From Leptolinea tardivitalis (lineage in GTDB: Bacteria; Chloroflexota; Anaerolineae; Anaerolineales; Anaerolineaceae), in NCBI RefSeq assembly GCF_001050275.1, contig NZ_BBYA01000008.1, positions 62,001 to 126,000 of the forward strand: DNA of 64,000 nucleotides. The letters are read 5' to 3'. Shown here piece by piece: positions 56,517-64,000 of this stretch (its first letter is position 1; each line of letters begins with the position of its first letter). The notes beneath the pieces were generated by a model that saw only the letters and a program-made list of their open reading frames with translations, made no database searches and was not told where the DNA came from. The translations under genes and the position numbers were made by a program.

Positions 56517-59051
56517 ATGAACGAAACCATCTGTATTCGGGGAGCCAGACTGCACAATCTGAAAAACATCAGTCTGGATATCCCCAAAAATAAGCTTGTG
56601 GTAATCACCGGTCTTTCCGGATCGGGAAAATCCACATTGGGTTTTGACATCCTGAATCGGGAAGGGATGCGTCAGTATATGGAATCGCTGGGTATGGTGA
56701 CAGACGGCCTGACCAAACCGCAGGGAATGACCATCACCGGTCTTTCACCGTCTATCAGTGTTGATCAACACCTCACCAATCACAGCCCCCGATCCACAGT
56801 GGGGACATCTACGGAAATATTCACGTACCTGCGCGTTCTATTTGCCCGTCTGGGGCACCGTCCATGTCCGGTTTGTGGAAAGGACGTACCCCCGCCAACC
56901 TATGAATTTGCCGAAGATGAACTGCCGGACGAAGTCAATAATCTGGAGACGGTCAATCCTGAAGATACATTCCCCTGTCCGTATTGCGGTTCGGCCATAC
57001 CTGAAATGGGAATGGCGAATTTTTCGTTTAACAAACCAGCCGGTGCCTGTCCAAAATGTACTGGATTGGGCGTAGTGCGTCAGGTGGTAGTCAGCCGGAT
57101 GATTGATGAAAACCTGAGCATCCCCGAGAATGGCATTCTCTGGTGGGATGAGTTTCACATCAATTATTACTCCCAGATATTACAGAATGCCAGCCTGTAC
57201 TATGACCTGGATTTGGATATCAACCAGCCTGTAAAAAATTTCACCCCGGCTCAACGGGATTTACTTCTTTATGGAACGAACAGCTCACAATTTATGAAGC
57301 ATTTTCCCAATAAGAAGCCACCTAAAACCAACAACCAGGGTAATTTTGAAGGAATTGTCACCAATCTGTTGCGTCGATATGATGAGCACGCCAGTAATGA
57401 GGCGTACCGGGCAAAATTGGAGCCGTATTTTGCCTCGCAAATCTGCCCGGATTGCGAAGGCACCCGTTTGCGGCCGGAGAGTCGGGCGGTGACAGTGGCC
57501 GGAAAAACCATCATTACTGTTTCCCGGCTGCCATTAAACGAATTGGATGCCTGGTTGAAAAGTATCCGATCCACCTTTTCCAGTCAGGAAATGTTGATTG
57601 CTCAATCGATTCTGGCTGATCTGGATGAACGATTGGGACGCCTCCTGGAAGTGGGGGTGGGTTATCTGACCCTTGAGCGATCGTCACCCACACTTTCTGC
57701 CGGAGAAGCCCAACGGCTGCGCCTGGCATCTCTGCTTGGCTCCGGATTGACCGGTGTTCTGTATGTGCTGGATGAACCCACCATCGGTTTGCATCAGCGT
57801 GATACGAACAATTTGATTCATGTTCTCTACCGGCTGCGCGACCTGGGGAATACCGTTTTGGTTGTAGAACACGATCTGGAGATGATGCGGGCAGCAGATT
57901 ACTTGATTGATATTGGACCAGGCGCCGGCAAACATGGCGGTCAAGTTGTGGCAGCGGGAACACCGGAAGAGGTGATGGGAAATCCAAATTCACTCACCGG
58001 ACAGTATCTTTCGGGAATGAAATCTGTTCCCGTACCCGTCCGCCGGCGTCCATTGAATGGAAACTCAGTGACCATACACGGAGCCCGTCAATTCAACCTG
58101 AAGAATGTCACTGTTTCCATACCGGCCGGGAGGCTGGTTGCAGTTACCGGTGTATCAGGATCGGGTAAATCTTCATTGATCTTTGATATATTGGATAAGG
58201 CTGCCCGGAAAAAATTGAACAATGCTTCCGAAGAACCCGGTACTCATGATTTCATCACCGGCTGGGGATGTTTTGACAAGGTTATCACCATTGATCAGGA
58301 ACATATCGGACGGATTCCACGTTCAAATGCAGCCACATATTCCGATGCATTTACTCCCATTCGGGAAGCGTTTGCTGATACCAGAGACGCCCGGCAGCGT
58401 AATTTCTCACCGCGTCACTTCTCTTTCAACGTGCCCGGCGGACGTTGTGAGCGCTGTGAAGGTTCCGGTACACTGACAGTAAAAATGCACTTTCTTCCGG
58501 ATGTTGAGGTGCGATGCCCGGTTTGCCATGGCAGACGGTTTACCCGCGAAACGCTGGCTGTGAAATACAACGGATTTGATATTTCACAGGTTCTCGATAT
58601 GACGGTGGAAGAAGCCCTGGATGTCTTTAAAAATGTCCCTGCTGCGGCTTCCCGGTTGAAGGTTATGTCTGATGTCGGGCTGGGATACCTGCAGCTCGGT
58701 CAACCGGCTACCACACTGTCTGGCGGAGAGGCGCAGCGTGTCAAGCTCGCCAAAGAACTTGGCCGAAAAGCTACCGGGAAAACTTTATATCTGCTGGATG
58801 AACCCACCACGGGCTTGCACCTCGATGATATCGCCCGGCTGCTGGAAGTACTGCAGCGATTGGTGGACGCGGGAAATTCCGTTCTGGTTGTTGAACACAA
58901 CCTTGATCTGGTTAAAGCGGCAGATTGGGTGATTGACCTGGGCCCTGAAGGCGGGGAGGCCGGAGGCCGGGTAATTGCTGAAGGTACACCTGAAGATGTT
59001 GCCGGTGTATCCGAGTCGTACACAGGCCGTTACCTTAAGAAGATGTTATGA
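56517..59051 (+). CDS. uvrA2: UvrA2-like class II excinuclease ATPase (drug/DNA-damage resistance)
   Basis: 844 residues, about 100 shorter than UvrA. Two ABC modules are present (Walker A GLSGSGKST and GVSGSGKSS; signatures LSAGEAQRLRLA and LSGGEAQRVKLA). Zinc motifs CPVC/CPYC/CPKC and CERC...CPVC are kept. Little remains of the UvrB-binding region between the first zinc pair and CPYC. Such UvrA2/DrrC-type proteins protect producers against DNA-binding drugs. MerR regulator upstream and ABC exporter downstream fit a resistance module. Own MerR-type promoter and terminator. Confidence 0.92.
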   Translation: MNETICIRGARLHNLKNISLDIPKNKLVVITGLSGSGKSTLGFDILNREGMRQYMESLGMVTDGLTKPQGMTITGLSPSISVDQHLTNHSPRSTVGTSTEIFTYLRVLFARLGHRPCPVCGKDVPPPTYEFAEDELPDEVNNLETVNPEDTFPCPYCGSAIPEMGMANFSFNKPAGACPKCTGLGVVRQVVVSRMIDENLSIPENGILWWDEFHINYYSQILQNASLYYDLDLDINQPVKNFTPAQRDLLLYGTNSSQFMKHFPNKKPPKTNNQGNFEGIVTNLLRRYDEHASNEAYRAKLEPYFASQICPDCEGTRLRPESRAVTVAGKTIITVSRLPLNELDAWLKSIRSTFSSQEMLIAQSILADLDERLGRLLEVGVGYLTLERSSPTLSAGEAQRLRLASLLGSGLTGVLYVLDEPTIGLHQRDTNNLIHVLYRLRDLGNTVLVVEHDLEMMRAADYLIDIGPGAGKHGGQVVAAGTPEEVMGNPNSLTGQYLSGMKSVPVPVRRRPLNGNSVTIHGARQFNLKNVTVSIPAGRLVAVTGVSGSGKSSLIFDILDKAARKKLNNASEEPGTHDFITGWGCFDKVITIDQEHIGRIPRSNAATYSDAFTPIREAFADTRDARQRNFSPRHFSFNVPGGRCERCEGSGTLTVKMHFLPDVEVRCPVCHGRRFTRETLAVKYNGFDISQVLDMTVEEALDVFKNVPAAASRLKVMSDVGLGYLQLGQPATTLSGGEAQRVKLAKELGRKATGKTLYLLDEPTTGLHLDDIARLLEVLQRLVDAGNSVLVVEHNLDLVKAADWVIDLGPEGGEAGGRVIAEGTPEDVAGVSESYTGRYLKKML

Positions 59052-59093
59052 TCAATTCAGCAGCGGTTCACAGGATCAAGATGAAATATCAGG

Positions 59094-59128
59094 CAGGAGC
59101 GGGTTTAATCCGCTCCTGTTTGTTTTTC
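59094..59128 (+). terminator. Intrinsic terminator of the UvrA2-like gene
   Basis: CAGGAGCGG (59094-59102) and CCGCTCCTG (59110-59118) form a perfect 9-bp stem with a 7-base loop, followed by TTTGTTTTTC. Confidence 0.92.
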
Positions 59129-59159
59129 TTCTCATTGGTTTTCAATCCGACAACCACAA

Positions 59160-59182
59160 ACCCTCCCATTGCGCACCAGGGT
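59160..59182 (+). promoter_or_regulatory. MerR-type operator upstream of the ABC exporter
   Basis: Second copy of the 23-bp dyad (one base different from 56450-56472). TACACT at 59185-59190 occupies the same position as TAGAAT in the first copy, supporting a shared regulator. Confidence 0.75.
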
Positions 59183-59219
59183 TGTACACTGGTATAGAAA
59201 CCAACATCAAGGAGACACA

Positions 59220-60212
59220 ATGAACGATTCACACATTCAGGTGAGAAACCTGAGCAAAACCTATCGAGTGCCGGTGCGCCCCGAAGGATTGCGGGCATCC
59301 GTCGGAAGTCTTTTCCACCCGACGTATGACGACATTCCCGCAGTAAAAGGGATAAGTTTTGATGTCCACGCAGGTGAGGTAGTCGGATTCATCGGGCCCA
59401 ACGGTGCCGGAAAAACGACCACACTCAAGATGCTTTCCGGTTTGATCCATCCAACCTCTGGCGAATTGACTGTTCTGGGATTTGAACCCTGGAAGCGGGA
59501 TGCGAAATACCTGAAACGGATCAGTATCGTCATGGGAAACAAAAGTCAAATGTTATGGGACATTCCTCCCATGGACTCCTTTCGGGTACTCGGTGAAATC
59601 TACAACGTTCCAGCCGGGCAATTCAAACAGACTCTGGATGAAATCATCGAGTTATTGGACATGCAGGAACTACTGACCAAGCCGGTTCGCAACCTTTCAC
59701 TCGGCGAGAGAATGAAATGTGAACTGGCAGCCAGCCTTTTGTACCGACCGGCTGTCCTTTTTCTGGACGAGCCCACTCTTGGATTGGATGTATCCATGCA
59801 GCTGCGCCTGCGGAAATTCCTGGCAGATTACAACCGGCGCAGCGGGGTGACGGTTATTTTGACCAGCCACTACATGGCTGATGTCACCGCGCTTTGTCCC
59901 CGGGTGATTTTGATCCATAACGGCAGTTTGATGTTTGATGGTGAACTCTCTTCGCTGGCAAGGGATCTGGCTCCTTATAAATTATTACGATTGACCCTGC
60001 TGGAAGTAACGTCGATGGAATCATTAAAACTACCAGAAGGCGCCGAAATAACGGAAAGAGAGGGTTTGGGATTATCGATACGCGTTCCACGAGCGGATGC
60101 GCCCGACATTACGGCAAATTTGTTACAAACCCTGCCTGTGTCAGATTTAACCGTGGAAGATCCACCTATTGAGGCGGTCATTGACCGTGTCTATACGGGA
60201 GGTTCATTATGA
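59220..60212 (+). CDS. ABC-2 exporter ATP-binding protein
   Basis: 330 residues from ATG 59220, with an AAGGAGA site at 59209-59215. Walker A GPNGAGKTT, signature LSLGERMKCELA and Walker B LFLDEPTLGLD are complete. An N-terminal extension (SKTYRVPVRPEGLRASVGSLFHP) and the C-terminal regulatory segment place it in the COG4586-type group, which pairs with two dissimilar permeases. Start codon of the first permease overlaps its stop. Confidence 0.94.
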   Translation: MNDSHIQVRNLSKTYRVPVRPEGLRASVGSLFHPTYDDIPAVKGISFDVHAGEVVGFIGPNGAGKTTTLKMLSGLIHPTSGELTVLGFEPWKRDAKYLKRISIVMGNKSQMLWDIPPMDSFRVLGEIYNVPAGQFKQTLDEIIELLDMQELLTKPVRNLSLGERMKCELAASLLYRPAVLFLDEPTLGLDVSMQLRLRKFLADYNRRSGVTVILTSHYMADVTALCPRVILIHNGSLMFDGELSSLARDLAPYKLLRLTLLEVTSMESLKLPEGAEITEREGLGLSIRVPRADAPDITANLLQTLPVSDLTVEDPPIEAVIDRVYTGGSL

Positions 60213-61000
60213 ATCTTCGCGGTGTAAAGGCACTTATCCGCGGATTGTGGCTTTCGTGGATGCAGTACCGGAGTTTCTTTTTCGTTCTGGCGTTTGGGTG
60301 GATGATTCCGCCATTGATCTACCTTCTGGTATGGTCAACAGCGGCCGGTGACGGCAGCCTGGGCGGCTTCAACCGCGGTGCGTTTGTGGCGTATTACCTG
60401 GTTCTGATACTGGTCAACCAGATCACATATGCCCAGGTCAATTGGACGGTGGGAGACCTGATCCGGTGCGGCCAGATCAACCATATTCTTTTGCGGCCGC
60501 TCGCACCTGTGTATGATGCACTGGCCTCCGAAGTCGCCGGGAAGACAGTTTACCTGTTGTTTGATCTCCCAATCCTTGCCATTCTGGCTTTGATCATGAA
60601 ACCCGAGGTAACTTTCACCTGGGAAAAGGTCGGTCTTTTCCTGTTGGCGTTGCTGCTGGCCTGGATGCTGCGTTTCCTGTGGGGATACTGGATTGCGTTG
60701 TTGGCTTTCTGGTCAGCCCGGGCAGATGCCCTGTTGACTCTGCAAGATTCTCTGATTTTCCTTTTAGCCGGTCAGGTTGCCCCGGTGGCCTTGCTGCCTG
60801 GTTTCCTGCAAAGTGCAGCGATTGTATTGCCTTTCCGATATATGGTTGCATTTCCTGTAGAAATCCTCACCGGAAATCTGGGTAGGGCAGATATCGCTGC
60901 CGGATTCGCTATTCAAATCTTGTGGACGACTCTGGCGGCTGTATTGACAGTGGTGATCTGGCGCAGGGGAGTTCAGCGCTATGCCGGATTTGGAGGGTAA
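60209..61000 (+). CDS. ABC-2 exporter permease 1
   Basis: 263 residues with six hydrophobic helices and an N-terminal amphipathic segment (RGVKALIRGLWLSWMQYRS). Of the COG4587 type that accompanies the adjacent ATPase. The motif-poor sequence has conserved YAQVNWTVGDLIRCGQINHILLRPL early in the chain. It overlaps the ATPase gene by 4 bases. Confidence 0.9.
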   Translation: MNLRGVKALIRGLWLSWMQYRSFFFVLAFGWMIPPLIYLLVWSTAAGDGSLGGFNRGAFVAYYLVLILVNQITYAQVNWTVGDLIRCGQINHILLRPLAPVYDALASEVAGKTVYLLFDLPILAILALIMKPEVTFTWEKVGLFLLALLLAWMLRFLWGYWIALLAFWSARADALLTLQDSLIFLLAGQVAPVALLPGFLQSAAIVLPFRYMVAFPVEILTGNLGRADIAAGFAIQILWTTLAAVLTVVIWRRGVQRYAGFGG

Positions 61001-61001
61001 T

Positions 61002-61793
61002 ATGCATATTCTCAGACTTATTCCATATTTCATTAAGGTTTCTTTTCAAGAAGAAGCAGCCTACCGGGCGAATTTCTTTATCAGTCTGTTCACATCGGTG
61101 TTAAACCTGGCGACCGGGGTGTTGGGGATCATGATCCTCTTCGGACAGATCGATTCCATTCATGGATGGAATGAAGCTTCCACGATGGCGCTGCTGGGTA
61201 TTTATTTGATGGTCACCGCATTGCGGGGATTGTTCATCGGTCCAGGGTTGGACGCTCTGGCCGGGATGGATGGCGAAATCTGGGCAGGCAAATTTGACTT
61301 TGTCCTTCTGCGGCCGTTAAATACCCAGGCATTGGTCAGCCTGAGGAAATGGCGGTTGTTTTCTCTGTTTGATCTATTACTTGGACTGGGAGTATTTATC
61401 CTGGCACTGGCCAAAATGCAGACAGTCTTATCTGCATGGCAGATATTTTCTTTTGTGATCGCGTTATTCTCTGGACTGGTCATCCTGTATGCCATTTTGT
61501 TGATTTTTTCTGCCCTGGTGTTTTGGAGCCCCGGCGTGCTGTTTACCTGGGTATTCGACGGGCTGTTCCAGATGGCCCGCTATCCCATGGGAATGTACCC
61601 CGGCTGGCTTCGGTTGGTTTTGACATGGATCATTCCGGTGGGAATGATCACCACCATTCCGGCGGAAGCTTTGACAGGCTCGTTAGAACCCGTCATGCTG
61701 GTGGCCAGTCTGCTACTGGCAGCGGCGCTTTTCGCCGCAGGAACAGCTCTTTTTCAGATTGGACTTCGTCGGTATTCCAGTGCCTCAAGTTGA
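61002..61793 (+). CDS. ABC-2 exporter permease 2
   Basis: 263 residues from ATG 61002, which has a GGAGGG site lying in the end of the previous gene. Six hydrophobic helices; GEIWAGKFDFVLLRPLNTQALVSLRKW in the first cytoplasmic region is typical of COG3694-type permeases. With the ATPase and permease 1 it would make a drug or lipid exporter; the substrate is unknown. Confidence 0.9.
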   Translation: MHILRLIPYFIKVSFQEEAAYRANFFISLFTSVLNLATGVLGIMILFGQIDSIHGWNEASTMALLGIYLMVTALRGLFIGPGLDALAGMDGEIWAGKFDFVLLRPLNTQALVSLRKWRLFSLFDLLLGLGVFILALAKMQTVLSAWQIFSFVIALFSGLVILYAILLIFSALVFWSPGVLFTWVFDGLFQMARYPMGMYPGWLRLVLTWIIPVGMITTIPAEALTGSLEPVMLVASLLLAAALFAAGTALFQIGLRRYSSASS

Positions 61794-62139
61794 TAATTAA
61801 CCATTTCCGAGTAGTAATCGCCCGATCCATGATTACAGATCGGGGGATGTCCTGAAAATCTTAAAATCCTGGTTTTCAGGGGTCTTATGAAAAATACTTA
61901 TTCATAGATACAAAGCTTCATCGACGATAGAACCGGTCGAAGCCCGCCGGGTTCCGACCGGTTTTTGCTATCTGCTACATTCGGAATCGGCCCGAAGGCT
62001 GAGCATATCCCGACAGATGAACTTGTCCCGATGGCTGAGCATATCGAAGCCATTTCGGTTTTCTGAATGTACAGAGTAAAATGGATTGAATTAAATTCCA
62101 TCGATACTGGTAAAACTTTAAACATTGGGGAGAAAAACA
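61794..62139 (+). other. Intergenic stretch with terminator and a direct repeat
   Basis: AACCGGTC (61931-61938) and GACCGGTT (61956-61963) form a hairpin followed by T5, a terminator-like element. CCCGAAGGCTGAGCATATC (61991-62009) recurs with one change at 62027-62045, a short repeat of the kind scattered in many environmental genomes. No gene is visible. Confidence 0.55.
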
Positions 62140-62637
62140 ATGAACATTGAACCACCATGGAAAGAATTAGTACATGAATATGCTGACGGTCCCGACAGGC
62201 TTGCCCGAGAATTAGCCGGGTTGAGCGATACCCAATTGGACAGGCGACTGACGGCGGATACCTGGTCGATACGGCAGATAGCTCATCATATTGTGGATGG
62301 CGATGACATCTGGAACACCTGCATTAAAGCAGCACTGGGAAATCAGGCAGGCGAATTTTCTCTGAAGTGGTACTGGGATGTTCCGCAGACAGAATGGACC
62401 GGATTCTGGCAATATGAAAAACGGTCACTTGAAACCAGTCTGGCATTATTCAAGGCCAACCGGGCACACATTGTGGAGTTATTGGACCTTATCCCGGATG
62501 CACAGTCACGGTCTTGCCTGATTCGTTGGCCAGGGAACCCGGAGATTGAACCTGTGCGGGTTGAACAAATCGTAAAAATGCATGTGGATCATTTGAAAGG
62601 CCATCTGCAGGATATTAAGTCCATAGAAACCATGTAG
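62140..62637 (+). CDS. DinB-family protein
   Basis: 165 residues in a four-helix DinB_2 fold. Metal-binding histidines fit the family pattern: the RQIAHHIVDGDD segment early (His) and KMHVDHLKGHL at the end (His-x3-His). The ATG at 62140 has a GGGAG site. Members are metal-dependent thiol-transferases or unknown; here the function is unassigned. Confidence 0.88.
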   Translation: MNIEPPWKELVHEYADGPDRLARELAGLSDTQLDRRLTADTWSIRQIAHHIVDGDDIWNTCIKAALGNQAGEFSLKWYWDVPQTEWTGFWQYEKRSLETSLALFKANRAHIVELLDLIPDAQSRSCLIRWPGNPEIEPVRVEQIVKMHVDHLKGHLQDIKSIETM

Positions 62638-62660
62638 CCTGTCTCCTGAGAAAGGGTTAA

Positions 62661-62697
62661 AAAACTCTTCCGGTTTACTAAAAATCGGAAGAGTTTT
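62661..62697. terminator. Bidirectional intrinsic terminator
   Basis: AAAACTCTTCCG (62661-62672) pairs perfectly with CGGAAGAGTTTT (62686-62697) between convergent genes, with A-rich and T-rich flanks. Confidence 0.88.
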
Positions 62698-62715
62698 GTG
62701 ATTAATCTGATTCGA

Positions 62716-63015
62716 TTATCCGTGTTGAATATGACTGAGCCCGCATTCCAGTAATTCAACCACATGCGCGTCATCAAGGTAGATGTAAACATTGCGGCCT
62801 TGTTTGCGGGTATTGATAATACGTCTGTCTTTTAATCGGCGAAGCTGATGTGATATGGCGTATTTAGAAATGCCCACTATTTCGACAAGTTCCCCCACAC
62901 CTTTCTCTCCATTCAATAGACTTATCAAAATAAGCAGTCTGGTCGGGTCGCTCAGGGAATCAAACAGGTTGGCCAGGTCAGATGTGATTTCAGGTGAAAC
63001 AGGTGATTCGGGCAT
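62716..63015 (-). CDS. ArsR/SmtB-family repressor with alpha-5 metal site
   Basis: 99 residues. The winged helix is clear (LFDSLSDPTRLLILISLLNG, VGISKYAISHQLRRLKDRRIINTRKQGRNVYIYL). The last helix has Asp82, His84, His95 and His98, spaced +2, +13, +16, the same as the Zn/Co site of CzrA and SmtB. It should release DNA when zinc binds. It lies 12 bases after the methyltransferase-like gene. Confidence 0.92.
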   Translation of the reverse strand: MPESPVSPEITSDLANLFDSLSDPTRLLILISLLNGEKGVGELVEIVGISKYAISHQLRRLKDRRIINTRKQGRNVYIYLDDAHVVELLECGLSHIQHG

Positions 63016-63027
63016 CTCTTTTCCTGA

Positions 63028-63636
63028 TTAATAAATAAATGGAACATATCGTTTTGTCCGTTTCTTATACTCTACATATTTTATTCCATGTACGGCTGTC
63101 AGGTAATCTTCTTCACACCTCACCTGCACTTCAAGAAAAAAGATAAAAAACATGGCAAAGAAAAAAACAGACCAGGTCGGCCAGATCAGCCAGATTCCCA
63201 GATTCATCGCGAACAATCCGAGATATGTGGGATTGCGGATATATTGATAAAGACCATTGGTGACCAATTCTGTACTGTTCTTTTCATCAATTCCAACCCG
63301 CCAGGAAGAGCCCATTTTTATCTGTGCATATAGACACAAAGAAAGACCGGTCAAACCAACCAACAGACCGGTAATATCGACACCGAGGAAGCTCAGGCGG
63401 TCAATACGGGTAAACAACGACCCAATCTGAAAGTTTAGAGAATGTGCGATGATGGAGATCGCCATATACAGACTGAGTATTGAGGTTAAGCGAGAAAAAT
63501 ATTGTTGAACATTGGAAGTAGATTTTTGAATGACCTGTACATCAATACCCGATTCACGCATCAATCGAATCTGTTTAACTTTCCACAGGACCGCATAACA
63601 CAGGAAAATAGTCAAAACAAAGATGGTTTCAAGCAT
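63028..63636 (-). CDS. Isoprenylcysteine carboxyl methyltransferase-like membrane protein
   Basis: 203 residues from ATG 63636 with a GGAG site. Five hydrophobic helices; the C-terminal half carries the family landmarks QIKMGSSWRVGID, ELVTNGLYQYIRNPTYLGLFAMNLG and EVQVRCEEDYLTAVHG. These bind SAM and build the membrane active site. Bacterial homologues are uncharacterised; some sit beside metal regulators. The palindrome GTTGCGCAAC (63683-63692) upstream may be the ArsR operator. Confidence 0.85.
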   Translation of the reverse strand: MLETIFVLTIFLCYAVLWKVKQIRLMRESGIDVQVIQKSTSNVQQYFSRLTSILSLYMAISIIAHSLNFQIGSLFTRIDRLSFLGVDITGLLVGLTGLSLCLYAQIKMGSSWRVGIDEKNSTELVTNGLYQYIRNPTYLGLFAMNLGIWLIWPTWSVFFFAMFFIFFLEVQVRCEEDYLTAVHGIKYVEYKKRTKRYVPFIY

Positions 63637-63682
63637 TCTAGTTTCTCCGTTGTTTGTAATCTTGATAAACAAAAGTTGCAAA

Positions 63683-63692
63683 GTTGCGCAAC
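63683..63692. promoter_or_regulatory. Candidate operator of the ArsR/methyltransferase operon
   Basis: GTTGCGCAAC is a perfect 10-bp palindrome in an AT-rich stretch with TATATT/TATTAT -10-like boxes, about 47 bases upstream of the first gene. The link to the ArsR protein is inferred. Confidence 0.35.
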
Positions 63693-63811
63693 AATATAAC
63701 ATATATAATACTGCCCGTCAACAAAGCGGCATGTAATTACAAGTATCAATAGACCAGGTTGAAATCATGAGGTAATATTTCACTGGTTGAATCATTGCAG
63801 GGAGGTATAAA

Positions 63812-64000
63812 TTGAAAATCCACTCTCCGCGTTTCCCAAAACCCATGCCGGTCACAGAACTGGAACCTCTGGGTGATCATGCGCACATTTTTCAATCCTC
63901 ACTGACAGGTGAGGAATATAACAACCTGACTGCCGGTGGACTGATCTTTGAACAGGTAAAATGCCGGAAACTTCAATTAATGCGTTCCAAACTTCCCGGT
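63812..64000 (+). CDS. Partial CDS at right edge, possibly pentapeptide-repeat-like
   Basis: TTG at 63812 follows a strong GGGAGG site by 6 bases, and 63 codons run open to the window end. The product starts LKIHSPRFPKPMPVTEL. Later a five-residue rhythm (GLIFEQVKCRKLQLMRSKL) suggests a pentapeptide repeat beginning. The gene continues outside the window. Confidence 0.55.
   Translation, partial: MKIHSPRFPKPMPVTELEPLGDHAHIFQSSLTGEEYNNLTAGGLIFEQVKCRKLQLMRSKLPG

Noticed and set aside
61991-62045. CRISPR-like or operator repeat
   Set aside because: Only two 19-bp copies with 36-bp period and no nearby regulator; resembles short dispersed intergenic repeats.
1-64000. CRISPR arrays, IS elements, prophage
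   Set aside because: No regularly spaced repeats, transposase, integrase or phage structural motif was found.

Overview
The window looks like a chromosomal segment of an anaerobic, heterotrophic member of the Chloroflexi, most likely Anaerolineae. This rests on the many Pro/Thr-rich (PT-repeat) lipoprotein and linker segments, DUF4012 and DUF5667 proteins, a Cys4-LysM envelope protein and the oxygen-sensitive tungsten/hydrogenase metabolism. There is no rRNA gene, CRISPR array, transposase or phage gene. One tRNA gene (Glu, CTC) is present.

Layout. 1-6.7 kb: housekeeping and envelope genes (barrel-sandwich protein cut by the left edge, LPQTG surface protein, phosphohexomutase, DUF389-SH3 membrane protein, HAD protein, BMP-like lipoprotein, a short sugar transferase), then tRNA-Glu. 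6.8-7.8 kb: a palindromic repeat and a higBA toxin-antitoxin pair. 7.9-31 kb: a tungsten island. It holds a tupABC-moaD-moaA-moaC-moaE operon (tungstate import and pyranopterin synthesis) and a divergent GntR regulator with a substrate-binding-like sensor domain. It also holds a MoeB-rhodanese protein and a seven-gene group 4 [NiFe]-hydrogenase-type complex placed directly downstream of a second moaD, an AOR-family tungsten aldehyde oxidoreductase and a four-cluster ferredoxin. A NarL-type two-component system with a degenerate extra receiver and two moeA genes complete it; the second moeA is fused to the same sensor domain as the GntR regulator.

31-37.3 kb: an ECF sigma/DUF5667 anti-sigma pair, a NapH-like ferredoxin membrane protein with a partner, and a sugar-phosphate epimerase plus LacD/YihT-type aldolase. 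37.4-55.5 kb: a surface polysaccharide locus (DUF2723, DUF4012, initiating sugar transferase, two GT4 enzymes, a radical SAM protein, Wzy, a capsule-type transferase, Wzx, a Wzz/BY-kinase, LMW phosphatase, Cys4-LysM protein). 55.6-61.8 kb: a probable drug-resistance regulon made of a double-HTH MerR regulator, a UvrA2-like protein and a three-gene ABC-2 exporter. Two near-identical 23-bp dyads lie upstream of the UvrA2 gene and of the exporter. 61.8-64 kb: DinB-like protein, zinc-sensor-type ArsR with an isoprenylcysteine-methyltransferase-like protein, and a partial gene.

Most interesting reading. The 15.8-24.9 kb genes encode what could be an aldehyde hydrogenlyase, an analogue of formate hydrogenlyase. 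In it a tungsten aldehyde oxidoreductase would pass electrons through a HycB/AorA-like 16-Cys ferredoxin to a membrane-bound, ion-pumping [NiFe] hydrogenase whose Ni ligands are intact. Tungstate uptake, cofactor synthesis and dedicated regulators lie beside it. The function is inferred from motifs and gene order only.
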